64,000 nucleotides of DNA from Psilocybe azurescens. Taxonomy: Eukaryota > Basidiomycota > Agaricomycetes > Agaricales > Agrocybaceae. The notes below the pieces were generated by a model, which saw only the letters and a program-made list of their open reading frames with translations, ran no database searches and was not told the DNA's origin. Both the position numbers and the translations under genes were made by a program. Of the stretch, positions 46,613-57,055 are shown in pieces. Each line of letters begins with the position of its first letter. Within the stretch, counting starts at the first letter, position 1. The DNA is taken from positions 1-64,000 of the forward strand of contig JAJIRX010000522.1 in the NCBI GenBank assembly GCA_023853785.1, given 5' to 3'.

Positions 46613-47581
46613 TGCTTCTCGTCCGCCAAAGACACAGTCCTTGGGGTGGATAGACTAGGAACGTTGAGCGCATATTGCAATACTAAATAGTACGATAGAC
46701 TTCAAACCTTGTAAGGAGCATTTAAAGCAAAGGAAATCAAAATTTCTAACCACTGTCGCCTTTCGATGTACCGCCGCATCCCACTAGACCGGTGACCGTT
46801 CCCTCCAAGAGGGCTGACGAGAACAGAGGTTCTCCATCGCTCCGCGACCTAGATATTCTCTACCACCAATCCGCACAGCCTGCGTACGTCGGTTTTTGAT
46901 TGACAACATCCGTTCTGAAAATACTCGGGTCAGGTAAGATTTCCGGCTCCGATGGTAAGGGAGGGCATTGGGGCAGCCCCAAGAGTTGGGGTTCAAGCTG
47001 TTGCTGAACAGGTTTATCGGGATTTGAAAAATACATTGTAGGCAATTTAGAGTTCACACGGGCACTCGGACGCCTTTTGTGACCTGTCCTCGAACGTCCT
47101 GGCTCTGGGCGCAATGTTGAGACCCCGTATTCGAGTTTAAAACCACAAAGGCTCGAGGTCATGTAAACCCAATAATTTCCATCATCTAAACATTCAAGTC
47201 ATGCTCGGGAGAGATTTATGTGTTGTCTGCCCTATCAAGAAACACATCTAGAGTACAGTGTCAGCTATATAGCTACGTTACATTGAAACTGAAGTTCTAT
47301 TGGATTTTATTCTAGATGCTTCCCCGTCGAGTAACCGCTGCTTTCAAGTTTTCTGTTACAACAATTTGCCATACGCTATAAGTTTTCGGTGACTCGGAAT
47401 TTCAAGACGTCGATATAGCGCACCGCATCTTCTAATTATATCGCAACGAATCTATTCAAGGGCCAACATTCCCAAGATCCCAGGAGGGGACGAATGCCTG
47501 GAAAAGCAGCGACGCAGCTTGCTTTCTCCCGGCTTAAGCTCCAATCTGGATCTAAAGCCTTCGAGTTGACCTATAGGCCAC
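46613..47581. other. Spacer inside the segmental duplication
   Basis: Starts as copied flank. A minus-strand frame at 46860-47162 (TLRPEPGRSRTGHKRRPSAR, SKLPTMYFSNPDKPVQQQLE) is Pro/Arg-rich and overlaps the copied flank; the corresponding stretch of unit 1 does not keep the frame, so I do not call it a gene. Confidence 0.45.
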
Positions 47582-48997
47582 ATGTACTCAGAACTTCCTG
47601 GAGCCTCAGCATCAGTTCAAGTCCTCTCGGATACTAGAACGCAAAATAAAAATACGACAGCTCATCTCCTACCAGCACCTTTCCCAACTCGAGGAGTTCG
47701 TGCCCGTCTTGGATTTCTGCGGCCTAATCATCCATTGTTCCGGGCCAATATTATTATCCACCAGATATCAAATATACCATTCAAAACAGGCGCATTCGCA
47801 GTGCGATGGCGATTCAAGGATGTCCAGATTCCCATAGAAGGGCAGCTTCCTGGCAGCAGCCTCGATTCACCTCAGACCCCCGCCCGGGGTATCACTCCTT
47901 TTATTGAACGCGACAAGCAATATGCCATTGTTTGGTCATATACCTTGAAAGCACTTCTCAAATTAGGTATTGACCGCGAAACCGCTCAGATGTCTTCCAT
48001 GTCCTTTGAAGCTTACTGTCCTTCAACGAGTCAATGATGGCGATCCTTGGAACGCACCTCAGTCCTTCCGGGTTTGGGGCGGTGTATCTCGATCTCGCCC
48101 AGTTTGTGGGACATGGAAGTGTCGAAAGATGGTATCTTCTGAGAGAAAGTAAAACGAATACCATCATCAAGGTAAGCTATCCTCTGAACATAATATGCAT
48201 CACTGCACAGTGCTTGATAACTTCGGATAGCTCACTCTTAAGATGGAGTATGTCAGTGGTGATATTCCTCCCCCTCTTGGGGAGGCCCGAATACAATAAT
48301 GTGATGGAGGTCGCCCAACAAAATCCTCCAGGTCCGGTTCGTTATGCACGAGCACAGCAGGAATACCTGGCGAAGCAGATGGCGGAAGTAATTGCTGAGC
48401 ATGATGCTGAATCGCCGAAAATTGAGATGCTATCACGACCAGGGGTTGGAGCTCTTGAGGAGGTGGATGACCAGCATCTAAAGGGATCTCATTTCGACGA
48501 CGCCTATGAGCAACCGTCCCAGCCTCCACTTGTCGTCAAATTGCCGGAAATAGCGACTTCATCACGAGCCCACGTCAAGAGTCATGCTGAGCCTGACGAC
48601 GAGCTTTCAGAAGAGTCTTATTTCGACCCTTATGAACAGTCATCCCCTTCGCTTGTCGTAGGTGAGCATGGCGGTGCCGAATCACCCGAATTACATCGAA
48701 GTCGGACATCCTCCAATTCATCGTACGCCTCGGCGCGTACCACCATGTCCGTCTCCGAATCGTTAAATGCGTCATACTACAGACGATATATCGCTTTACT
48801 CAATTGCCTCGTCACGCACGGCTGAGACAGACTATGGACTCTATTATCGCAGGATGGCATTGTCGCAGTCAACTATTGACTCGGGAAGAACAGCAGAGCT
48901 AAGAAGATCGCGTAGTTGGACCCCGTCTATTGTCACTATCACAGCTAATAGTAGGCGGAACTCGGGGAGTATTGGACCACCTTCGTTGCGATTATGA
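47582..48997 (+). CDS. NT-C2 domain protein, copy 2
   Basis: Tandem duplicate of the gene at 45.2 kb: MYSELPGASASVQVLSDTRT, RANIIIHQISNIPFKTGAFA, VRWRFKDVQIPIEGQLPGSS, VWSYTLKALLKLGIDRETAQ, LTVLQRVNDGDP, VYLDLAQFVGHGSVERWYLL. Tail YLAKQMAEVIAEHDAESPKI, acidic-aromatic repeats DDQHLKGSHFDDAYEQPSQP and DDELSEESYFDPYEQSSPSL, and the Ser/Tyr end SSRTAETDYGLYYRRMALSQ, nearly identical to copy 1. Two single-base faults: TCTT at 47993-47996 holds one T too many, and near 48782 one G is missing relative to copy 1. Corrected, the two proteins align end to end. Copy 2 seems as constrained as copy 1, so both may be active. Confidence 0.8.
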
Positions 48998-49097
48998 TGA
49001 CTCTCGTCCGCCAAAGACACGGTCCACGAGGTGGATAGACTAGGAATGCTGGGCGCATAGTACAATACTATTATAAAGCGGATATACCAATTTCTTA

Positions 49098-51566
49098 CTA
49101 TATGTATGTATGTTTCTGTAAAATAAATATAACTTCAACTTCTATTCTTTTCATTTTGGACATTGGCCGTGGATTCCATTGTAGGGCTCCCCAGCCTCCT
49201 CTGGCGATCGAACGAAGTTTCACCTGTTTGCTGGCATATCTGCTTCCCGTTCTGATTATCTTTCCGTACTTCCATAGAAGAATAGGCCTGTTTAGATAAA
49301 ACAAATGGCAGGAATCAGTATCGTTTCCAAACAAAGTGTCCGGTAGAACGCGAAAGCCTATTAACACAGGCCGTCGATGGGATATATAAGAAATTAGGCT
49401 TACGCTGGGCATCCCAATCCAATGGCACAGCAAGCGAGAATTGTATTTCCTTTGCCGTAGCCAAGCGTGGCATACATAGAAGGTGCAAAAGAGGGAAACC
49501 AAAGCCCGCCAACGCTCGCAGTGTAGAGACTGCTGCAAGTGCTATTGATGGAATTATCTCAGTAATTTTGAAGAACTGAGGAAGGAGGACATACCGGATG
49601 CTGCATGCAAGGTGAACGTGTCCACGACGTACATCTGGATACCTTGGTACACTAGAATCACTCCTGCGCCAACACATGCAAGGCCCTAATAGTTCATAGG
49701 TTCAGTCTTAACCAAGAATATCAGTCTACGGTCGATGAGCACGCACTATGTCCACGACGACCCAGTGCAACTTATGCTCTGCTCCCCAGCCGCTCAGAAG
49801 CAACCCCAAAGGAAGTAATAGGGAGCCTGGGACAAGCGTTGCTACAGGACATTATCAGTTTTCCTTGATGATCTTGAAATAAAGGTACGCATACGAAGAC
49901 GAAATTCAGGCTCTCCAACACCATCATTCCTATTCTTGAGGTATCCGTAAATGCGGTCCATGTAGTGCCCATTCACTTGGGAGGTGATAAAAAGCCCCAA
50001 GCCCAACGCAAGGTAGTTCAGACCTCCTATTCCAGAACTCTCGTGATAGATGTTATTAAAGATGGAAGGTATAGTAGTTAAAAACACTGGAAAAGAAAAA
50101 GGCTAGGTTACTGTTACTTCGCTCGCTCGAGTCAACCAAGACGTACAATAAAATAGTCCGTAGACAAAAGCCATGTATATTCCGAGAATTTGGACGATTG
50201 TCTCATGCGCAAATAATTGGAAGGGCCGTGTTAATGCTTTCGAGAAAATGAGCCTCCATCTGCCAGAAAATATTAGTTATACCTATTATAGAGCGTATCT
50301 AGTAGGAACGGCCTTACGTTCGGTCTGAATCGAAGATAGTTCGCACCTCCTTATGGGGCCCATTTTCGATATTAAGTTTCTCTCTTATTTGTATGGCCTT
50401 TTTCTCTAGCAGAAAAGGTGCATACGCTATAAATGAATTGTGAGTCTGTCCTTAAAGAATCTGGAGATAGTCGGAAGCATACTTTCGTGCAAAAAGAAAA
50501 GCCCAGATATTTGAACCATGACATCAACGATACTCGTAGCCCAGAAAACCCATCGGTATGTCGACCTTTCGGCGATCCTATCAAGGTATACATGGTAAGC
50601 GCTGACAAAGGTCACCAGATTTTAATACTGACCATGCACCACACATTGGCCCAATAACCGGGCCTAGAAGTGGTGCAAGCGAATATATCGCAATCGCTTG
50701 ACCCCTTTCTTCTGCCTTCCAAACATCCCCAATAACCCCACCCCCAATCTAGGGAATGAATTTCGTGAGCCCAGCGCATTCTATTTTGGAAAGAACCAGA
50801 AAATGTACCGCAAGTGGAGCACTGCCACCCAAACCGGCTAGGAATCGAAAAGCTATCAGCTGGTTTTTGCTTTTAGCAAATCCGCAAGCAATATTCCAAG
50901 CTGTTTCACATATTGCCATGAGTTACAAGTGTGAGGGAGATGCATATCCTTGTTATGGTCTCACCTAGGAAAAATAGATTTGAGATTTGAAGAACTCGAG
51001 AACGGCCATATATCTCGCTCAAAGGTCCTAGAAACTATACTAATACAATCAGCCCTTGTTCACCAAGTAATTGATTGCACGAATGCGTACCAGAGGACCG
51101 ACAGCTGCCAATCACAACAAAACATGGAGTTACAATTGACGTTGAAATATCGATTATCATTGAACGCCTTACCATATCCCAATACAAACACGCTAGTCGT
51201 CATAGCTATGATGACGGTGCTCGTGATTTCAAAATGATGCGCAATCTGCTCGAATGTGGGCGCGATCATGGAAGAGGAGACTGGTGATATGAAGGTGAAT
51301 GAAGAGACCACGAGAGTAGCGGCCCATTTTTGACGAAACGTCCAGCTGATAGGTACACGTTACGTCTAGTTAGTAGTGATGACGCTGAGAATATTCGACT
51401 AGCCATACAATGCTCACTTTTTCGGATTTGAAGGATCATTAGGACCGTCCCAGTCGACCCGGATAACCTCATCCATCGGTTCGTTCTCGACTTTCCTCTT
51501 CGTGGCCTCGTTGGTGTTGGGAGGACAAGGCAAAGGATATGCATTTACTGATGGCGAAGGTTCCAT
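49098..51566 (-). CDS. Major facilitator superfamily transporter (DHA1-type)
   Basis: Proton-coupled export or import of drugs, polyamines or other small molecules across the plasma membrane. Start MEPSPSVNAYPLPCPPNTNE and the family N-terminal signature VIRVDWDGPNDPSNPKK. Then FRQKWAATLVVSSFTFISPV, EQIAHHFEITSTVIIAMTTS, GPLSEIYGRSRVLQISNLFF (loop 2-3), CGFAKSKNQLIAFRFLAGLG then GSAPLAVGGGVIGDVW (TM4-5), AIAIYSLAPLLGPVIGP, WVFWATSIVDVMVQISGLFF, HKEVRTIFDSDR and RPFQLFAHETIVQILGIYMA, FLTTIPSIFNNIYHESSGIG, GLGLFITSQVNGHYMDRIYG, VVDIGLACVGAGVILVYQGI, AVSTLRALAGFGFPLFAPSM, and the end RPILLWKYGKIIRTGSRYAS. About a dozen exons. The exact last codon is uncertain because the final frame runs on to 49098. 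Confidence 0.85.
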
Positions 51567-51740
51567 GAACGTAATGATTGAAGTATGTATACCAGGACGG
51601 AGTGGTTTGCGTTAGGAGGGGAGAGGGGTTGCAAGTGATCCCATAAAGTGACGCGATAGTTTTAATGGGATATCAGTGATCCAAGAAGCCGGCTCTGCGT
51701 ATTACTCTGCAGCCACGCATGGCGTACAAGATGGACCGTA
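51567..51740. other. MFS promoter region
   Basis: Upstream flank of the transporter; a GTTTTAATGGGATATCAG stretch but no recognised regulatory site. Confidence 0.4.
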
Positions 51741-52092
51741 TCAATTATGAGCATTCTCCAGTCCCGGATCTAAAAATACAACAAGAGCGATGTCAAGTGT
51801 TACAACAGGAGCATTGACAGGAAATATCCACCGCCGAGTCTTGTCAGATTTTTGGATATTCGACTCGAGCGTGAGTCTACGACGATAAGTTTCAGCCACC
51901 CAGGAACACTGGACAGTCAATATATTGAGCAGCAAATGAGCCACAACCTACCATGAGTCGAAATCTTTCGATTGTTTGATGATACATAGCATATATCGTA
52001 TAGTCTGTGGAGTGAAGGTGCCTCGGTCGGGAACAGGAAGTACGTAAATAAATAAAATTGCTTACCGAGTGTAAGCCGAACAACGCATTCAT
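51741..52092 (-). CDS. Possible small spliced gene, low confidence
   Basis: The pieces MNALFGLHS (start 52092, GTAAGC donor), a middle exon near 52010-51950 with IIKQSKDFDS-type residues, and a last exon from 51892 to TGA 51741 (LTLESNIQKSDKTRRWIFPV, then NAPVVTLDIALVVFLDPGLE) look coding and are flanked by good introns. Joining exon 2 to exon 3 gives a stop codon at the junction, so one base is wrong or an exon border is misjudged. No family recognised. Confidence 0.3.
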
Positions 52093-53320
52093 TTATTCAG
52101 CCAAAGCTCGGCCTTGCATACTTTCTCTGGGTTGTTTGATATGCTTTAGCGTAAGGTGCGAGAGTTCTAAGTTGGATGGAGGGACGTAAAGAACGGAACT
52201 GCAGTGATAGGCAATATGGTGAAAGGGCCGAACAGAACTGTTCAGTCCACTTAAGTTAAAGCGAAATTGAATATTGAGCCTCGGTCATTTCCAGGGAGCC
52301 TTGACCAGGTCAGAATAAAAGGTCAAGCGGGTCAGAGTCACGCCACCACTATATTTGATTAGGTCGTTCTTAGTCTAAATGCAACTTTTAGCCTCCTTAT
52401 TCGATCAGAACCATTAAGTAGAACAAAATAATAATTATTAACCTTACTATTTTGTATTGTTTCTCGCTTCGGTAACCGATAGCTGTAGTACTATATTCGT
52501 CAAATGCTTGTACTATATAGTAAGCGCCTAATTTCTAGTCCCCTCCAGGTCTCAATGGAACAGAAGAAACGTTTGAGCTATTTAAGCATGGCTAGAAGGT
52601 AATATACCGGGAGAGTATTTCTCGAGACAGAGCCACCTAATTTATAGCCACCACCGCATCCTAGATAAGTCAACTTGAAACAAAAGGGTGAGCGCTGCTT
52701 ATAGTCTCCACTGGTAATTGAATTTCTCATGAAGTGAATTTCAGATCATACGTTAGTGATTGAATTCAGCATCGACAAAATATACACAGAAGGAAAACAG
52801 TGGAGGAGTTAAAAATAATGGCAGTGCAGATAAATCTGGGATATAGCCATAGAGTCATGGCCGCGACTGATATGGACTAGTACTAGTCTTAGCGAAATAC
52901 CACTGCCAGTGGAAGCCTTGAAAATCGGAATGCTTTCAGTTGTAATCTAAGGCAATGCACAATCAAGTACATAGTCCAAGAAACATACTGTCGAATACGC
53001 ACCGCCTCCAGTTACTTCAAATCATGTCAGATCTGCCATGGCCTCGGAGACTGAACGGGGATGTCGGGGGATTTTGATTCATTATACCCCTCTGCTCTAA
53101 CGATCCTTGCCACTTGGTAAGAATCCGAAGGCTGATTATCGGGTTCGCTAACTTTTACGCGGGGTCCAGGGACGATAAACGACGAAGATAAAAAAAAAAC
53201 GGTTGACAGTTTGCCTTAGGTCTAAGTAAAGCCAACGGAGAATGATCCTCAGCGCTTGTCAGCAGCCAGTCATAAGTGCGAACATAGCAGTCTTTTTCCA
53301 AAAAGAAACGAAAATTATTC
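52093..53320. other. Gene-free region, 1.2 kb
   Basis: AT-rich with several short direct words; no coding or RNA feature seen before the tRNA. Confidence 0.5.
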
Positions 53321-53426
53321 GCTGAGAGCAGGATTTGAACCTACGCGGTGAAACACCAAGTGATATTTGGAAGACGCCGAAATCGCACATTCAAATCACT
53401 CGCCTTAACGACTCGGCCATCCCAGC
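53321..53426 (-). tRNA. tRNA-Ser(UGA) with intron
   Basis: The minus strand folds as a class II tRNA. Acceptor GCTGGGA pairs with TCTCAGC; the D arm is GGCCGAGTCGTTAAGGC; anticodon stem AGTGA/TCACT holds loop T-T-TGA-A, giving anticodon UGA. After the base 3' of the anticodon comes an intron of about 25 nt (TGTGCGATTTCGGCGTCTTC..), at the canonical 37/38 position. The long variable arm is GGTG/CACC and the T arm is GTAGG-TTCAAAT-CCTGC. All are the hallmarks of a eukaryotic tRNA-Ser. Confidence 0.95.
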
Positions 53427-53850
53427 ATGTTTAGGTTGTTCAACCTGGGCTACCAAACTTATACTAGACCATGGTGATTTCGTCTGCAAGATTCGTCAAC
53501 TATTCAAAGGTCAAAAAACGACATCCGTATGTACATAAAAATCTAGATTGGATGAAACAATTTCAAATCTGATAGAAATCTACAGTTTCGTGGTACAAAC
53601 ATTGGGAGTTACAATCCGAACAGAGAAATATCGTGGTGTCCATATAAGCTTCTCAAAATTTAAAGAAGGGTGCGAATGGCACTGATGAGGGAAGGGGAAG
53701 GGGAGAGACATAATGTGTCATTTGCGCCGCACTGAATTGTGGCAACGGCGTTGTCAAAAGGAAAGGAAGATAACAGAGAAATAAAAGGGAGACCTGGGAA
53801 AGACTCGGAAATAATGTAGCCGAGGACGATGTGAATCCATGTCAAATGCT
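53427..53850. other. Spacer between the tRNA and the hexokinase 3' end
   Basis: Nothing recognised; purine-rich GGGAAGGGGAAGGGGAGAG word at about 53690. Confidence 0.45.
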
Positions 53851-56118
53851 CTATAGGCTAACGTATAATCCTGCGTCTTTTCTCTTCTTCGTCATGGCTA
53901 TGCATGTAGCGGTTGGTTAAAAAGAACGTCCGATAATCGGAAAGAGTGAAGGTTAACGTACCAGCGATGATGGCGCTCCCGACACCGCTCCCGTCTTCAG
54001 CGTGATGTGTAATGATTTTTCTAATAAGAAACAAAGAAATAAAATGAGGTTTCACGGCGACCGACGGAGGTCATTCGTTTGTGCATGTGCTTACCTTCCT
54101 CGTTCACCGAAGATATCTACCAATCCCTCGTGTATTCTGTCCGCAAAGCCGGGGTATTTCTTTGAACCGATCAGATCAGGTAAAAAAGAAGAAATTCCAC
54201 GACTCACATTGTAAAGCGAGCCATCCGCACCAACTGAACATCCTTCATCGAGATATCCCATCTTACTCACGATCGCCGCAATACCACAAGCGCTTAATCT
54301 CGCAGCGCGTCGGCCGATCAGCTTCGCCAAAGCACGGAAAAACTGCCGCTCAGCTAGAGTCGTCTCAACGGCAAAGAAGTGCGTGAATATCCCGATAATC
54401 ATGAGCAGTTCATCTGTGGGGTCGCTAGTTTTTCGAACAAAAGTATGTATGAGAAGGGAGGAGAGTCAAATTCACATGAATGATATACGCACCTTTCCAT
54501 CAAAGAGAGGAATGCTGTGTCAAATACGTATGGATTTTCTAGTTTATAGGTATTTTGTCCCAGGAAAAGGACACCTTCGTCTATAAGTTCACAAATGACG
54601 AGGCGTAAAATCTCCCCAAGATATCTTCCAGAAATTAATTTCTGACAGGTGTATTCAGTTGGCTAAGAGCCCCTACTAACCAAAGGGCTACATACCTCAA
54701 ATGCTTGCTCGCCAGGTTTATTCGACGTTTCATCTACGGTGATATCGTACTTCGTCCGGGGAAGGTGTTCATGCTCAAATGAATCAAACGCCCCCTACAA
54801 CGACATTGAGAATGGACCAAAATAAACTCTAAATTAAAATCATACCCATTCACAATTGATGGCCATCTCCGCTGACTCGTCAATACCGAGGCTAGTTATT
54901 TTGGGGATGTCTTTAACATGCTCCATATACGCAGCATTACATCCGGTACCAAAGATGCACGCAATTCTGGTTTGCGGATTGACGTAGTTGGATGCTATAA
55001 GCGTTCCGGTAGTATCGTTGATGAGAGCCGTAAGTTCGACAGGAAGTTGCTATCAAAATGACGAAGTCAGAGAATACAAATATTGAAGTGAGTACAATAG
55101 CATACATATTTCTCAAGTGAATTGCGGAACATGGCTGCTACATCTTGGCCTTCCGTATCTGTTGCACCGAAACCTTTAGTCCACCGGATGAGAACGCCTT
55201 GGTCAATACGGTCTTGTCTGGGAGCATAGTTCAGGCAAGCCAAGTCTAAGCGGTACATGCACTCACGTGCAAGGATACGAGAACTGTTATTGTCATGAAT
55301 AAATTCAGTCCATTGAGAAAAATATCCAACCTCACAGTAAACCCAAGTGGAAGTTTTTGCCATCTTTGAGAGTAGCAGCCCCATCGCTATCCGCTAAACT
55401 AGTGTCGATGAAGGTCTTCAAGCATTCTGCACAGAAATCGAATAGTTTTTGGCCATCGCCATGCTTTTGTTCTTCCGTAAGACGGTATTTCGACTGTGTA
55501 ATCTCAAACTTTCCATCTCCTTGTACCGTCACGAGACAGACGCGGAGGTTCGTACCCCCTGATTATAACCTTTCAGTGATTCGACACTACACCGGTAAAT
55601 AAATAAACAAAACACACCAAGATCCACAGCGAGATAGTCACCCTTTTCCTCCCCAGTTGGCCAGCCGAATACAAACGTTGGAATCATGGGCTAGTTGGAG
55701 TATAGTCAGTGGAGAAATATATATGGAATTGTTGCAGGGATCGAGACCGAGCCGAACTAGAGATGTGCACGAAGAGTGGCTGGTATGAGTCACCCATTTC
55801 AGACAACGGAAAAGCTCACTCTGAGCTGTATCCTTTCTCCTCAAGGATCCTTCACCAAACCACGGCTATCGTATAACGATACTTCGGAAAGCAGATTCGG
55901 AGTTCGGGTGGCGGGGGTAATAGAGATCATACATGATACTCACCACAATCTGTTCTGATTTCTCCAGACCTAGCTCTAAAGTATCCTTAAAAGCCTCCAC
56001 AATCATGCGCATTCGTTGAGGGGTGAGTGTGAACCTGGATCTAATTAGTGTATTCTTGGAACAACCAGACAACATCGCTCACTCACAGAGTGTCGTATTT
56101 TCTCAGATGATCAGCCAT
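53851..56118 (-). CDS. Hexokinase
   Basis: Phosphorylates glucose and related hexoses with ATP in the cytosol, first step of glycolysis. Exon 1 MADHLRKYDTL, then RFTLTPQRMRMIVEAFKDTL and [31 protein letters not shown] (phosphate-1 loop). The sugar site reads HLGFTFSYPC after correction, with QDRIDQGVLIRWTKGFGATD, then LINDTTGTLIASNY (catalytic Asp), IFGTGCNAAYMEHV, INCEWGAF, TVDETSNKPGEQAFEKLISG, YLGEILRLVICELIDEGVLF. C-terminal lobe: FRALAKLIGRRAARLSACGI and VGADGSLYN, KYPGFADRIHEGLVDIFG, THHAEDGSGVGSAIIA, last exon AMTKKRKDAGLYVSL. About 12 introns. CCC at 55342-55344 (plus letters) is one base short for HLGFT. Length (~500) is normal. It cannot be told apart from a glucose-sensing paralogue by sequence alone. 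Confidence 0.92.
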
Positions 56119-56530
56119 TGTCCTGACAGTTTTGAAGAGCAAAGACAGACGAGATCGGTCTTGAGATTGCACTGGAATAAATCAACAACGACGCACCTCT
56201 TGGTTGCGTGAGGTAGATCTTCCTCATCCTGGGTCCTTGTATGGGTCGTGAGGGTTTGACCTGATGGTAGCGTAAGACTTCCACTTCCTCGCCTTGAGAT
56301 AACCATCTTGAGAGATGCTGGATGTCGAGTTCGGGATAGATATAATGGTGGCAAGAGATAGAGATCCAGAAAGTACAATTTGGGCTGTGGAGTTGGGCAA
56401 GACCGACTGTCCCTAACCGGAGCTCCAGGTCCCCATTTGATGCCGTGGGAAGTTCTTGAAAATATGTTGCGCTGCTGTTACCCTCGTCCTTTAACAGGTC
56501 CTTGACGTCGTCGTCACCGTCGCCAACGCT
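56119..56530. promoter_or_regulatory. Shared intergenic region of hexokinase and uL14m genes
   Basis: The start codons of two divergent genes lie 412 bp apart, so this is likely a bidirectional promoter. It is unusual in that the minus strand is open across its whole length (see findings). Confidence 0.5.
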
Positions 56531-57055
56531 ATGATTGGCCTCAAAAGTACGCTTAATGTAGGATTCTGTTATACTCCTTTGCTTACGTGCTAACTTACAT
56601 ATCTCAATGCAGTGCATAGATAACTCTGGTGCTCTCGTCGTCGAGTGCGTCAACATCCTCAAGAACAAGGTGAACAACGGATGGGGTTCCGTCGGTGACG
56701 AAATCGTCGTCGTAGTTCAACGGGCGCGTCCTATATCTGCTGCCACACAAGCATCAGTGAACGCTGTAAAAGTTCGCCGTGGTGACGTCCGCCGCGCCGT
56801 GATCGTCCGCACGCGTAAACAGGTGCGAAGACCTGACGGCAGTTACATTCGGTTTGACGACAACGCCGCTGTGCTGTTGAACAACAAGAAGGAGATGCTG
56901 GGGACACGTATTGGTGGAATTGTTAGCGCAGACTTGAGGCTGAAAGGATGGGGAAAGATTGTTAGTTTGGCCCCAAGGGTGAGTTGCTGAATCACATTCA
57001 ACTATACTGTTTTTTGACCGAGTCGACTCTTTTTTTCACATGTTAGGTCGTTTAA
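56531..57055 (+). CDS. Mitochondrial large-subunit ribosomal protein uL14m
   Basis: Universal ribosomal protein L14 at the 54S intersubunit face (MRPL38 in yeast). Exons 56531-56557 (MIGLKSTLN), 56613-56978 and 57047-57055, all in phase, give 133 residues. Core: [94 protein letters not shown] ending SLAPRVV. The RTRK basic loop and the GTRI block are typical of L14. No frame faults. Bacterial-like sequence indicates mitochondrial rather than cytosolic L23e. The first intron lies immediately after the short N-terminal exon, a common fungal arrangement for this gene. Confidence 0.93.

Larger units (their letters stand above)
44836..49070. repeat. Tandem segmental duplication, about 2.0-2.4 kb units
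   Basis: Unit 1 (about 44836-46690) and unit 2 (about 46700-49070) begin with the same flank: TTCAAACCTTGTAAG, then GTTTCTAACCAC-like, ATACCGCCGCATCCCA, then GCACAGCCTGCGTAC and TTTTTGATTGAC in the same order (44836-45020 against 46695-46910). Each then contains one NT-C2 gene, and both end with the same CTCGTCCGCCAAAGACAC block after the stop. Whole intergenic segments are therefore copied, not only the genes. Unit 2 has an extra insert of about 400 bp before its gene. Confidence 0.8.
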
